Assembly (NCBI GenBank): GCA_903912445.1
Contig: CAIWHP010000048.1
Span: 1 to 64,000 of the forward strand
Direction of reading: 5' to 3'
Origin: an uncultured Lentisphaerota bacterium
Lineage (GTDB): Bacteria > Verrucomicrobiota > Kiritimatiellia > CAIQIC01
Length of the DNA: 64,000 nucleotides
Part shown: positions 15,809-24,449 of the stretch, piece by piece
Layout of the letters: each line of letters starts with the position of its first letter
How positions within the stretch are numbered: the first letter of the stretch is position 1
Made by a program: the position numbers and the translations under genes
Notes under the pieces: generated by a model
The model's input: only the letters and a program-made list of their open reading frames with translations
The model's database searches: none
What the model was told of the DNA's origin: nothing

Positions 15809-17916
15809 AACTTGCCATCGCCTGTGCACTCGTGTGTTCCGTTATTTTCCCGGCGGCTTGCCTTTCGGCTCCAGCGCCAGGAATGGAATGTGTTCTGGAG
15901 AATGCATCAGTCCGACTCGTCCTGAAGGACAGCCGCATTGTTTCCCTGTTGGACAAGGTGCGAGTGATCGAGCATGTCGCACCTCAGACTGGTTCCAAGG
16001 CGGGCATGTTCAATTTGCAACTGGTGAAAGGAATCGAGCCAGCTGTGAACCTCGATGCCACGCAGATGACCTCGCGCGTGGTGCGTCGCACGGCACATGA
16101 GGGTGAACTGGAGTTCACACATCCACAGGCGCTGGTTCGCACTCGGATCGCACTGGCCGCAGCCCCCGGTGAGATCGATTGCTCGCTGTCGGTCACGCCA
16201 CGGAACGCCCTCTTGTCGGTGGCTCGGGTGGATTTTCCGGTAATAGAGGTGTCGAATCAGGAATCAGACAGGGAAAAACGCTGCTTGCTCCCGTATCGGG
16301 AAGGAAGACTGACGCCGTTGAGCTTGCCGCTCTCCGATGAGCCGAAGTTCGATTTTTTCACCTACCCGAAGCATCTTTTTGCCCAGATGATCGCGTGCCT
16401 TGGCACAAAGGGCGGATTCCTCTTATGGACTGATGACCAGAAAGGCTGCGTCAAAGAGTTTGGCCGGGATCATGACAAGCACAACTCCACCTTCAGAATT
16501 AAGCATTTTTTTGCCTATGAACCTGGGAAGCCATGCGAACTGGCGTATCGATCCCGGATAACCTTTACCGGGCCGGAGTGGCAGGATGCCGCCGATGTTT
16601 ATAGAGACTGGGCATCGAAGCAGCCGTGGTCAGCCGTCAAATTAAAGGAGCGCAAAGATATACCCGGGATCCTCGAGGCCCCGCCTGTCTGTGTGTCGGG
16701 CCAAATTGACAAAGAAGATCTAAGCGCGCTGCCGGGCAAGCTCAAGGCATGGGGTGAGCTGTATCAGGCGCCCGTCATCTACCGGCCTCTCGGCTGGGAG
16801 AAGCACGGCAACTGGATGGGCATTGATTATTTCCCCACCTCCGTCGGCGACGAGAGCTTTGCGGCAACGGCCCAGCGCCTTAGAGATGAGGGTGTCGTGA
16901 TGGCGGGCTTCATCTCGGGCTTTGCCTGGAAGACACGCCTGGGCAAAGGGGAAGGCGGGGATACAAACAGGGAGAAGACCACGCGTCTTCTTGAAAAGTA
17001 TTTTCATGACCATAACGGGAATGCCTTATGCGAGCAGGATCGGGAAGGGAAAGTGAGAAGTCCTGTACGGGTTTGCAGGGGGACCGAGTTCGGCAGGAAT
17101 TTTCTGCAGAATACCGCGAAACGACTGTTTGATCTGGGGGTGAGCGTTATCCATGACGATGTGGACTACGGCACCTTTCAGTTCGTAAGCGAAGGCTGTT
17201 TTAACAAAGCCCACGGCCACCCTGTCCCGTACGGGACATGGGAAATAGAGACAACGCGAAAGGCATTTCAAGACATCAGCAAGGACGCCCGACAACGCGG
17301 GATCAAGGAGTTTTTTATCACGAAGGAGTATTACACCGAGCTGTTGAATCAGGATATCCATGCCTCACAAGCCCGATTCTTCAAGGCGGTGCATGAGCCC
17401 CATCACGCACCTCTGGCCCAATATCTGTATCACGAATACGTCTTTTCAATTTTCGGCTGGGGCTGCGACAACAGACCGGTGAGCGCGCAGACCGCCATGT
17501 TGCTGGTGTCCGGGCAGATCCCCTGCTTTCCTTCTTGGGGAAAAGCCGTTGAAAAACCGGGAAAAAACAGAATGGTTGCGGATTACTATGAGGCCATGAA
17601 AACGCATGCCAAAGAATTCCTGTTATTCGGAAGGATGAGACGACCGCTCGCGATGGAAGATGCAAAGGCCCCCGCTATCATCCAAAGCGCTTGGGACGAT
17701 GAGCGCGGGAAGGTCGGTGTATTCGCCGTGAACACCCGAAGCCAGGAGGCTGTGCTCAAAGTCCCCGCGCCGGGCCGTGGCACATGGCAGGCGACGTTCT
17801 ACCTCGGAGCAACTCAGCAACAGACGCAGAGAATCCCCGCTGGCGCTTCACTGGAGTGGCGCCTGCCGCCGGGCCGGCTCGCGTCCATCGTGTTCAAACC
17901 GGGGGTTGCGCGATGA
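15805..17916 (+). CDS. DUF6259-type secreted glycoside hydrolase (paralogue 2)
   Basis: A 703-residue paralogue of the 10800-12962 product, with the same landmarks: CVLENASVRLVLKDSRIVSL, WQDAADVYRDWASKQPW, APVIYRPLGWEKHGNWMGIDYFP, a VIHDDVDYG acidic motif and GVFAVNTRSQEAVLKVP. The signal peptide ends near CLSAPA, and a lipid-modified cysteine cannot be excluded. Base composition is lower in GC than in paralogue 1, except for the last 230 bp, which is nearly the same DNA as the 3' end of paralogue 1. It is translationally coupled to the GH150-like candidate. Role is probably exo-hydrolysis of an oligosaccharide released by its partner (inference). Confidence 0.7.
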   Translation: MKLAIACALVCSVIFPAACLSAPAPGMECVLENASVRLVLKDSRIVSLLDKVRVIEHVAPQTGSKAGMFNLQLVKGIEPAVNLDATQMTSRVVRRTAHEGELEFTHPQALVRTRIALAAAPGEIDCSLSVTPRNALLSVARVDFPVIEVSNQESDREKRCLLPYREGRLTPLSLPLSDEPKFDFFTYPKHLFAQMIACLGTKGGFLLWTDDQKGCVKEFGRDHDKHNSTFRIKHFFAYEPGKPCELAYRSRITFTGPEWQDAADVYRDWASKQPWSAVKLKERKDIPGILEAPPVCVSGQIDKEDLSALPGKLKAWGELYQAPVIYRPLGWEKHGNWMGIDYFPTSVGDESFAATAQRLRDEGVVMAGFISGFAWKTRLGKGEGGDTNREKTTRLLEKYFHDHNGNALCEQDREGKVRSPVRVCRGTEFGRNFLQNTAKRLFDLGVSVIHDDVDYGTFQFVSEGCFNKAHGHPVPYGTWEIETTRKAFQDISKDARQRGIKEFFITKEYYTELLNQDIHASQARFFKAVHEPHHAPLAQYLYHEYVFSIFGWGCDNRPVSAQTAMLLVSGQIPCFPSWGKAVEKPGKNRMVADYYEAMKTHAKEFLLFGRMRRPLAMEDAKAPAIIQSAWDDERGKVGVFAVNTRSQEAVLKVPAPGRGTWQATFYLGATQQQTQRIPAGASLEWRLPPGRLASIVFKPGVAR

Positions 17917-17983
17917 GCCGACTGCGCCATGATGGGCGAACCGTTCTGGCCGCAGGGGAACCTAAACCCGTGGAGACGGTGAA

Positions 17984-20107
17984 ATGACGGACACAAAAAG
18001 AGACCTCACCTGTTGGTGTTGGGCTGCACTGTGGTTTTTGCTTTTGCCTTGTCTCGGGATTCCAAAAGCCCACGCAACTGCGCCTGTTTCTCCGACAGCC
18101 AACGCGCCGACGCACGCCAAAATTTCCGGCGACATGCCGATCGACGCGGTGAAATGGACCGGCGGCTTCTGGCAGGACCGGATGCAACGGCTGCGCAACA
18201 TCCACCTGCCCGGCGTCCTGGACGGCTCGTTCATGTCCGTCGAGAACGGTTCAACTTTCCTGAACCTGCTCCGGGCCGCGAAACTGGAAAAAGGGGGCGC
18301 GCAGGGCAGCACATGGAGCGACGGCGACTGTTACCTTGTGCTGGATACCGTGGCGCGTCTGCAGGCTTACCAGCCTGATGCGTACCTGAAAGCCGCGCTC
18401 GATCGCTGGCTAGCGATTATCGCGCGGATCCAACTCGAGGATGGACTGGTGGACAGTTGGACCGTCCTTGGTGAGTTCGACGCCACCCACGGCAAGCCCT
18501 GGCGGTGGCAGATCAAGAAGGGTGGCGGGGACGGCTTCCATGGGGCCCTGCACTACAACACGGGGTCGCTTTACGCTTTCGCGTCCACCCTCCAGCGCGC
18601 CACCGGGGACGGCCGCGCACTGGCTGTCGCCGACAAGGCTGTGCGCGGGTTCATGGCGCGCAACAACACCGTGGCGGGACCGATGCAATGGGCCGTTCCC
18701 GAACTCTACGCCCGCACCGGCGACGCCGGCCTGCTTGAGGCGCTGCGCCGCGCCTCAGCGGGCCAGAACTCCGTTTTTGGCCCCCCGGTGCGCCAAGCGG
18801 AGGAGATCTTTGGCCATAACACACAGGCGGCCCACACGCTGCTCCGCGAGACCGCGTATTGCGGGCTGACCGGAGACAAGGACTTGCTGAGCGCCCTTCA
18901 GCGCTTGGCCTCAAATCAGCTGACAAAAAAGACCTTCATCACCGGCGCGGTGGCTCCCGTGCATCGGGGGCGCAGGCCGGAGCAGGTCGTCGGCGGCAAG
19001 ACCTATCCCGGGGCGGACTACAACGAGGCGGTGGGTCCGGCCTACGAACTGCCGAACGATAGCGCCTACTGCGAAAGCTGCGGCCAGTGCCTCTTTGCGG
19101 AATGGTATTACCGCCTGTTCCGCCTCACCGGCGAGGCGGCCTACATGGATGCCGTGGAACGCGCGCTCTATAACACGGTGCCGGGCTGCGCCGATCTGGA
19201 CCGCCCGCATTTCTTCTACTGCAACCCGCAGGAACAACTGACCGGCTCCCAGCGCAGCCATGCCAACGGTCCGGAATCCAAGTGGGAGGCCCACTACACA
19301 TGGCGGCGCCAGTTCACCAAGCAGGCCGCCTGCTGCCCGCCGAAGGTGATGCGGGCACTCGCGATGTCGGTCGAAATGGCTTACAACGTCAACCGCGAAG
19401 GGTTGTGGGTGAACCTCTATGGCGACAACACGACCCGGGTCACACTGCCAGCAGGAGGGCGGTTGGCATGCCAGCAGGCCAGCGCGTATCCTTGGGACGG
19501 CAAGGTGCGGCTCGTGCTCCAGCAGGTTGAATCCGAAAAACCGTTTGGCGTTTTCCTGCGTATCCCCGGCTGGGTGAAGGGCCCCGTCCGCATCGCGGTG
19601 AATGGGCAGACGGTTGCGGGTGTGCCGTCTCGAAGCGCCTACCATCCCCTCCAGCGGAACTGGAAATCCGGCGACGTCGTGGAACTGGAGTTGCCGATGC
19701 CGGTGTGCTACATGGCTGCGCATCCAGCCGTGGCGGACGCCCGCGGCAAAGTGGCGGTGATGCGCGGGCCGATGGTCTATTGCATCGAAGGCGACGATGT
19801 GCCGGCGGACATCGCGCTGGAACATATCCGCGTTCCTGGTGGAGCGGAGTTGAAGCCTGCTTTCACGAAAGAATTGGGCGGTGTAATGAAACTTACAGGA
19901 ACGCTGATCTGCAGCACGAACGCGCCGGCAACCGGCGCCAAACTGATCCGCGATGAAGCCACGGCTCTTTACCGCGAGGCGCGGTTTGCGGAGGGTGCGC
20001 AAACACTGTCGCAGGGCGACCACCGCGTCAGCGTGAGTATGGTTCCCTACTACGCGCGACTGAACCGAAAGAGCGATTGTTTTCGCATCTGGCTGCCGGT
20101 CTATTGA
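17984..20107 (+). CDS. GH127-type beta-L-arabinofuranosidase (paralogue 1)
   Basis: A 707-residue secreted protein with a Sec signal ending near PKAHA. An (alpha/alpha)6 barrel begins at VKWTGGFWQDRMQRL. The catalytic zinc-site signature of GH127 is intact: the E364-S-C366 triplet (in YCESCGQC) and the paired C450-C451 (ACCPPK). In HypBA1 the corresponding residues are an E-x-C and a CC pair in which one cysteine is the nucleophile. C-terminal beta-sandwich domains follow, with VAVMRGPMVYCIEGDD. It should release beta-L-arabinofuranose or a related sugar by a retaining, cysteine-dependent mechanism. Two more GH127 paralogues lie at 26607 and 28750, and the first is the closer. Confidence 0.88.
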   Translation: MTDTKRDLTCWCWAALWFLLLPCLGIPKAHATAPVSPTANAPTHAKISGDMPIDAVKWTGGFWQDRMQRLRNIHLPGVLDGSFMSVENGSTFLNLLRAAKLEKGGAQGSTWSDGDCYLVLDTVARLQAYQPDAYLKAALDRWLAIIARIQLEDGLVDSWTVLGEFDATHGKPWRWQIKKGGGDGFHGALHYNTGSLYAFASTLQRATGDGRALAVADKAVRGFMARNNTVAGPMQWAVPELYARTGDAGLLEALRRASAGQNSVFGPPVRQAEEIFGHNTQAAHTLLRETAYCGLTGDKDLLSALQRLASNQLTKKTFITGAVAPVHRGRRPEQVVGGKTYPGADYNEAVGPAYELPNDSAYCESCGQCLFAEWYYRLFRLTGEAAYMDAVERALYNTVPGCADLDRPHFFYCNPQEQLTGSQRSHANGPESKWEAHYTWRRQFTKQAACCPPKVMRALAMSVEMAYNVNREGLWVNLYGDNTTRVTLPAGGRLACQQASAYPWDGKVRLVLQQVESEKPFGVFLRIPGWVKGPVRIAVNGQTVAGVPSRSAYHPLQRNWKSGDVVELELPMPVCYMAAHPAVADARGKVAVMRGPMVYCIEGDDVPADIALEHIRVPGGAELKPAFTKELGGVMKLTGTLICSTNAPATGAKLIRDEATALYREARFAEGAQTLSQGDHRVSVSMVPYYARLNRKSDCFRIWLPVY

Positions 20108-20125
20108 TGGAGGACGTTGACGATC

Positions 20126-21517
20126 ATGAAACGAACGCTCTTCTTTCTCTCACTTTTCCTCGCCACAACGCTCCGCGCCGAGGACAACGCCAGCGCCTCT
20201 GTCGCGAAACTCGACGCCAGCGCCGCCCTCGCGCTCGCCGAGACCATTCCGCTGTTGACGGTGAACCTCAACAACTACAAGCACCCCGCGAATCCCATCC
20301 TCACCGCGGGCGAGAAAGGCGCGTGGGACGAGGCCGGCATCGAGCGCGTGGCGGTCATTCGCGTCGGACGCGAGGATTGGCGGATGTGGTATGCCTGCAC
20401 GGGCAAGCGGCACAGCATCGGCCTCGCGACATCGAAGGATGGCGTGTGTTGGACGAAACATCCCGGCAACCCGGTGCTGGAACCGACCGAGCCGTGGGAA
20501 GGGACGTTTCTTTCGCCCTCCAGCGTGTTGCGAGTGAACGGCAGGTTCTACCTCTACTACTGGGCGCCGGGCCACGTCTTTGCTGATCCGAAAACCGGCA
20601 AGCTGCCGCCGCCCATGATGAAATACATCGCGCTCGCCACGTCCGAAGACGGCCTTCATTGGACGCGGCAGGGCAATGTGGACGGCCGCAAAGGCGCCGT
20701 GCTTGGCCCCGAGCCGCCGGGCATCAACGAGCATCCTGCCGTCGGCGGCAGTGGCGTGGATGCGGCGAAAGTGTTCTATCTGCCCGAAGAGAAAACGCGG
20801 CCGTGGCGGATGATTTACACCGCGTTCGGCCTGCACGGCCAATGGAACGGTCTCGCGGAAAGCGACGACGGCATCGTGTGGCACCGGACGAAAGCGCCCG
20901 TCGCGAACCACAGCGGCTTCTACACGCGCGCCACCGGCGACCATCACGACAGCGGCCAGACCATCCGTTGTCCGGTGCGCATCGGCAGCGTGTGGGCCGG
21001 CTTGAGCTACGAACTCGACAGCCGCGACTCCGCGCCGATGGTCGGCCTCTCGCTCGACCGCTGGATCACGCTCGGACGGCGCACGCTCTATCGCAACCAG
21101 GATTACGAGCGCGGCAGCCTCCATCCGTGGAGCCTCGAAGCCGACGACGAATGGTTCTCCCTCTATTACAGCACGGGCCGGCAAAGCCTCGGCCTCATTC
21201 GTGCACCGAAACGCTCCACGCACCAGCCCCTCGTGCTCTGGGAGAAACAAGCCATCGAACCCGCCGGCGCCCAGAGCAAGATTCTGGAACCTGACCGGAC
21301 TCCGTTTGCGTTGCACCTGGCCAGCGATCAGGACGGCGAGTTGCGACTTGTCGCCTGGCATCCCGCCACGCAGGCTTGGCTGGAACTTGATCCCATGCCC
21401 GTCCACGCCGGCAAGCTGTGCAGCATCGCGCCGCTGCCAGCCCACGCGAAGCTGCGGTTGAAATTCACACCAAAACAACCCCGCGCCACCGTCTCGGCGT
21501 GGGTGATTCCGCAATGA
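20126..21517 (+). CDS. Secreted five-bladed beta-propeller glycosidase-like protein (GH43/GH32/GH130 fold)
   Basis: A 463-residue protein. The ATG at 20126 is chosen over an in-frame TTG at 20117 because GGAGG (20109-20113) sits too close to the TTG. A signal peptide (FFLSLFLATTLRA) is followed by repeated blade motifs: WRMWYACTGKRHSIGLATSKDGVCW, a second FYLYYWAPG blade, a third IALATSEDGLHWTR and a fourth GLAESDDGIVWHR. This series is the hallmark of five-bladed sugar hydrolases and lyases. I cannot assign the family. A C-terminal beta-sandwich lies at about 380-463. It lies 18 nt after GH127 and is probably cotranscribed. Likely acts on arabinose- or fructose-type linkages, by context only. 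Confidence 0.65.
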   Translation: MKRTLFFLSLFLATTLRAEDNASASVAKLDASAALALAETIPLLTVNLNNYKHPANPILTAGEKGAWDEAGIERVAVIRVGREDWRMWYACTGKRHSIGLATSKDGVCWTKHPGNPVLEPTEPWEGTFLSPSSVLRVNGRFYLYYWAPGHVFADPKTGKLPPPMMKYIALATSEDGLHWTRQGNVDGRKGAVLGPEPPGINEHPAVGGSGVDAAKVFYLPEEKTRPWRMIYTAFGLHGQWNGLAESDDGIVWHRTKAPVANHSGFYTRATGDHHDSGQTIRCPVRIGSVWAGLSYELDSRDSAPMVGLSLDRWITLGRRTLYRNQDYERGSLHPWSLEADDEWFSLYYSTGRQSLGLIRAPKRSTHQPLVLWEKQAIEPAGAQSKILEPDRTPFALHLASDQDGELRLVAWHPATQAWLELDPMPVHAGKLCSIAPLPAHAKLRLKFTPKQPRATVSAWVIPQ

Positions 21518-21540
21518 TACAATCTCAAGCATCAACTATC

Positions 21541-23223
21541 ATGAACCACACCCTCATACTCCTCACCGCCCTGTTGCTGGCTCCGCTGGCCGAGTCGCAT
21601 GTTGCCGATGCGCCGGCAAACTTGCTGCCACCATGGCAACACCAGGATATCGGCAGCGCGCAAGTGGGCCACAAGGTTCCCTCCGTGCCCGTCGAGAAGT
21701 TCGGAAAAAACGCGCTGTTCGGGAAAAGTGGGCTGATTGCGGGCACGGCGCAGCACTCCGACAGTGTGTTCACCGTGCAAGGCACGATGGACATCTGGGG
21801 ACCCATGGATGGCGGTCATTTCGTCTGGCAGCCGGTGCAGGGCGACTTCGTGTTCGTCGCGCGCGTGGCGAGTATGGACAATCCCGGGGGAAACAAGCAT
21901 GCGAAGGCGGGCCTTTGTCTTCGCGAAACGCTCGAGGGCGGGTCGCGCAACATCTCGCAGTGCATCACGCCTGTGGACGGCACGCAGTTCCTCTATCGCG
22001 AAACGACGGACGGCAAAACGGTGCGTATTTCCCCCGATGCTGCCGCGCCGCGGTCCAGCGTGCCCAAGGAAACCTTCCCGTGCTGGCTCAAGCTGGTGCG
22101 CAGCGGAAATGAATTCAGCGGCTACGAATCCCTCGACGGCGAAACGTGGTGGCTCACCGGCACCCTCAAGCTCGACTTCAAGGCGGATGCGTTCATCGGC
22201 CTCTCGTCGTCGTCGCACACCACGAACACGCTCACCACGTCGGTGTTCGACCACGTGCAGCTTTCCACGTCCAAAGCGGGCGCGGGGACAAAGTCCGCAA
22301 AAAACCGGCGCGCGCAACTTATGACCATCGGGATTGATGGCTCGGACAAGCGCCTCATCTACGAGACGACCACCGGCCTCGAAGCGCCCAACTGGTCGCC
22401 CGACGGGAAGTGGCTCGTCTGCAATGGCGGCGGCGCGCTGTGGCGCATCGCGGCGGACGGCAGCGGCCAGCCGGAGAAGATTCCCACCGGCAACGTGCAG
22501 AAGGTGAACAACGACCACGTGCTCGCACCCAATGGCAGGACGATATACTTCAGCGCGGCGGGCCACCTCTACGCGGTGCCGTTTGCGGGCGGGCAGCCGC
22601 GGCGCGTTTCCAACGACCAGCCTCCGGCGCGGCAGTACAAATATTTCCTGCACGGAGTTTCGCCCGATGAGCAGACGCTCGCCTACGTGGGCGTGGAAAG
22701 CGCCAACGGCGATCCGTGGGGGCGCATGGACCTCTTCACGATTCCCGCCGCCGGCGGTGCCGACACGCGCCTGACGAACACGCCCGCGCCTGATGATGGT
22801 CCGGAATATTCATCGGACGGAAAATGGATTTATTTCAACTCCGAACTCAACGCAAAGCTACCCGGCCACGCGCAGTGTTATCGCATGAAACCCGACGGCA
22901 CCGGCATTGAGCAACTCACCCACGACGAGCGCGTGAACTGGTTCCCGCACGTCTCGCCCGACGGGAGGTGGATCGTCTATATCAGCTTCCCGCCCGGCAC
23001 CGTGAAACACCCGGCGGACAAGGACGTGATCCTCCGTCGCATGCGGCCCGACGGCAGCGAGCAGGCCGACATCATCGCGTTCAACGGCGGCCAGGGCACC
23101 ATCAACGTCAACAGCTGGTCGCCTGACAGCCAACGCTTCGCTTTCGTGATGTATCCGAAGATCGGTGAAACACCGGCGCCAGCCTCGATGCCTGAGCCAG
23201 CAAAAAGTCATGAAATTCGCTGA
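21541..23223 (+). CDS. Secreted LamG/DUF1349-like plus TolB/PD40 beta-propeller protein
   Basis: A 560-residue two-part protein. The signal peptide (LLTALLLAPLAESHVA) belongs to the same leader type as the leader modules. Residues about 30-240 form a concanavalin-like domain (GDFVFVARVASMDNPGG, AKAGLCLRET, WLTGTLKLDF). Residues about 260-550 are PD40/TolB repeats (APNWSPDGKWLVC, GPEYSSDGKWIYFNS, FPHVSPDGRWIVY). Such propellers usually bind ligands or partner proteins, and no catalytic motif is seen. An alternative ATG at 21514 overlaps the preceding stop. 21541 is used because it gives a standard signal peptide. The 3' end overlaps the next gene by 14 nt. Confidence 0.75.
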   Translation: MNHTLILLTALLLAPLAESHVADAPANLLPPWQHQDIGSAQVGHKVPSVPVEKFGKNALFGKSGLIAGTAQHSDSVFTVQGTMDIWGPMDGGHFVWQPVQGDFVFVARVASMDNPGGNKHAKAGLCLRETLEGGSRNISQCITPVDGTQFLYRETTDGKTVRISPDAAAPRSSVPKETFPCWLKLVRSGNEFSGYESLDGETWWLTGTLKLDFKADAFIGLSSSSHTTNTLTTSVFDHVQLSTSKAGAGTKSAKNRRAQLMTIGIDGSDKRLIYETTTGLEAPNWSPDGKWLVCNGGGALWRIAADGSGQPEKIPTGNVQKVNNDHVLAPNGRTIYFSAAGHLYAVPFAGGQPRRVSNDQPPARQYKYFLHGVSPDEQTLAYVGVESANGDPWGRMDLFTIPAAGGADTRLTNTPAPDDGPEYSSDGKWIYFNSELNAKLPGHAQCYRMKPDGTGIEQLTHDERVNWFPHVSPDGRWIVYISFPPGTVKHPADKDVILRRMRPDGSEQADIIAFNGGQGTINVNSWSPDSQRFAFVMYPKIGETPAPASMPEPAKSHEIR

Positions 23224-24340
23224 ACAACTTCAAGCGCCGAATCAAGTAAGAGTCATTGTGCAGCGCCTGCTTGCGGCGACGCTGCTCTGTCTCTGCGCCG
23301 ATGGCGTTGCGGCTCCCGCGGCACCATCCGCCAAGTGGCATCCCGGTCATTATGTTTTTCTCAACATGGCGGACATCAATCCCAAGGAACATCTCACGGC
23401 GCAGTTCTGCGGCGTGCAGAAGTGCTATGGCTGGCCGACGCTGGAGCCGGTGGAGGGGCGCTACGATTTCTCCGTGATCAAAAAGGATCTCGCCCTGCTG
23501 AAAAAGCACGGCAAGCAGCTTGTGTTGCAGGTTCAATACAAGGCTTTCGGCAAGGGCCAGCGGCTCGTGCCCGCCTATATCCAAGGGCCGCAGTATGGCG
23601 GCGGCGTTTATCGCGCCAGCTCCGGCTCGTTCGATCCCGTGCAATGGAACAAGCAGGTGGGCGAGCGCATGGATGCCTTCTTCGCCGCGCTCGGGCGGGA
23701 GTTCGATGCCGACCCGAACGTCGAGGCCGTCGTGCTGCCGGAGACTGCGCCCTCGGCCAACTTTGGCAAGGCGTCCCAGCCCGGCGTCGAGCGTTTCACG
23801 GAGGCCGGCTATCTCGAGGCGCTCAAGCAACGGCTGACCGCGATGCGCCGCGCCTTCCCGCACACGGTCGTCATCCAGTACGTCAATTATCCCGCAGGGC
23901 TTTTGCCGGAGCTGACGGACTACATGAAGTCGGTCGGCGTGGGCATGGGGGGCCCGGATGTCTATCCGCGTCCGCACCAATACTTCGATCCCGAAAAGGG
24001 CGCGTACCGGCTCTATCCGAAAATGTCGGGCGTCGTGCCGTTGGGCGCGGCCGTGCAGTCGCCGGATTATTCCGTGGCCAGCAAGCAGCGCACGGCGGCG
24101 TTCGATAGCGGCAAGGAGCGCGGCAGCGTGCAGGTCAACTCGGAGGATGAAAAGCCAATCCCCGTCGGCGAGCACCTCGCGCTGGCGCAGGAAAAACTGA
24201 AGCTCAACTATTTGTTCTGGAGCGCGCATCCGCGCCCGTGTTTCGAGAATGTGAAGACGTTCCTCGCCAAACCTGAACTGGTCCGCGACCCGGCCGGTGG
24301 CTTGGATGCGCACCTGCCAACGAAGGCCTTCCTAAAATGA
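23210..24340 (+). CDS. Secreted TIM-barrel glycoside hydrolase-like protein (paralogue 1)
   Basis: A 376-residue protein overlapping the preceding gene by 14 nt. After a signal peptide (LLAATLLCLCADGVAA) comes KWHPGHYVFLNMADINP. A clan-A-like (beta/alpha)8 barrel follows: WPTLEPVEGRYDFSVIKKDL resembles the first strands of GH42/GH5-type barrels, and VEAVVLPETAP carries a candidate acid/base glutamate. The paralogue at 31254-32324 begins KWFPGHYVMLEPDTY and has ITTAEIPYE-like sequence at the equivalent position. I do not recognise a named family. Likely endo- or exo-glycosidase of the pathway. Confidence 0.62.
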   Translation: MKFAEQLQAPNQVRVIVQRLLAATLLCLCADGVAAPAAPSAKWHPGHYVFLNMADINPKEHLTAQFCGVQKCYGWPTLEPVEGRYDFSVIKKDLALLKKHGKQLVLQVQYKAFGKGQRLVPAYIQGPQYGGGVYRASSGSFDPVQWNKQVGERMDAFFAALGREFDADPNVEAVVLPETAPSANFGKASQPGVERFTEAGYLEALKQRLTAMRRAFPHTVVIQYVNYPAGLLPELTDYMKSVGVGMGGPDVYPRPHQYFDPEKGAYRLYPKMSGVVPLGAAVQSPDYSVASKQRTAAFDSGKERGSVQVNSEDEKPIPVGEHLALAQEKLKLNYLFWSAHPRPCFENVKTFLAKPELVRDPAGGLDAHLPTKAFLK

Positions 24341-24449
24341 AAAAGCCAGACATCATGGAGCGCAAGCCATTAAAATGTGTTTCGCTGGCTGCGCGCGTCC
24401 TGGCCGTTGCCGGCGAGGCGGCTGAATATCGCGCAGACAGGGGAGAATC

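Noticed and set aside
20117-20119. TTG start for the five-bladed-propeller protein
   Set aside because: The Shine-Dalgarno-like GGAGG is only about 3 nt away. The ATG at 20126 gives better spacing and the same signal peptide.
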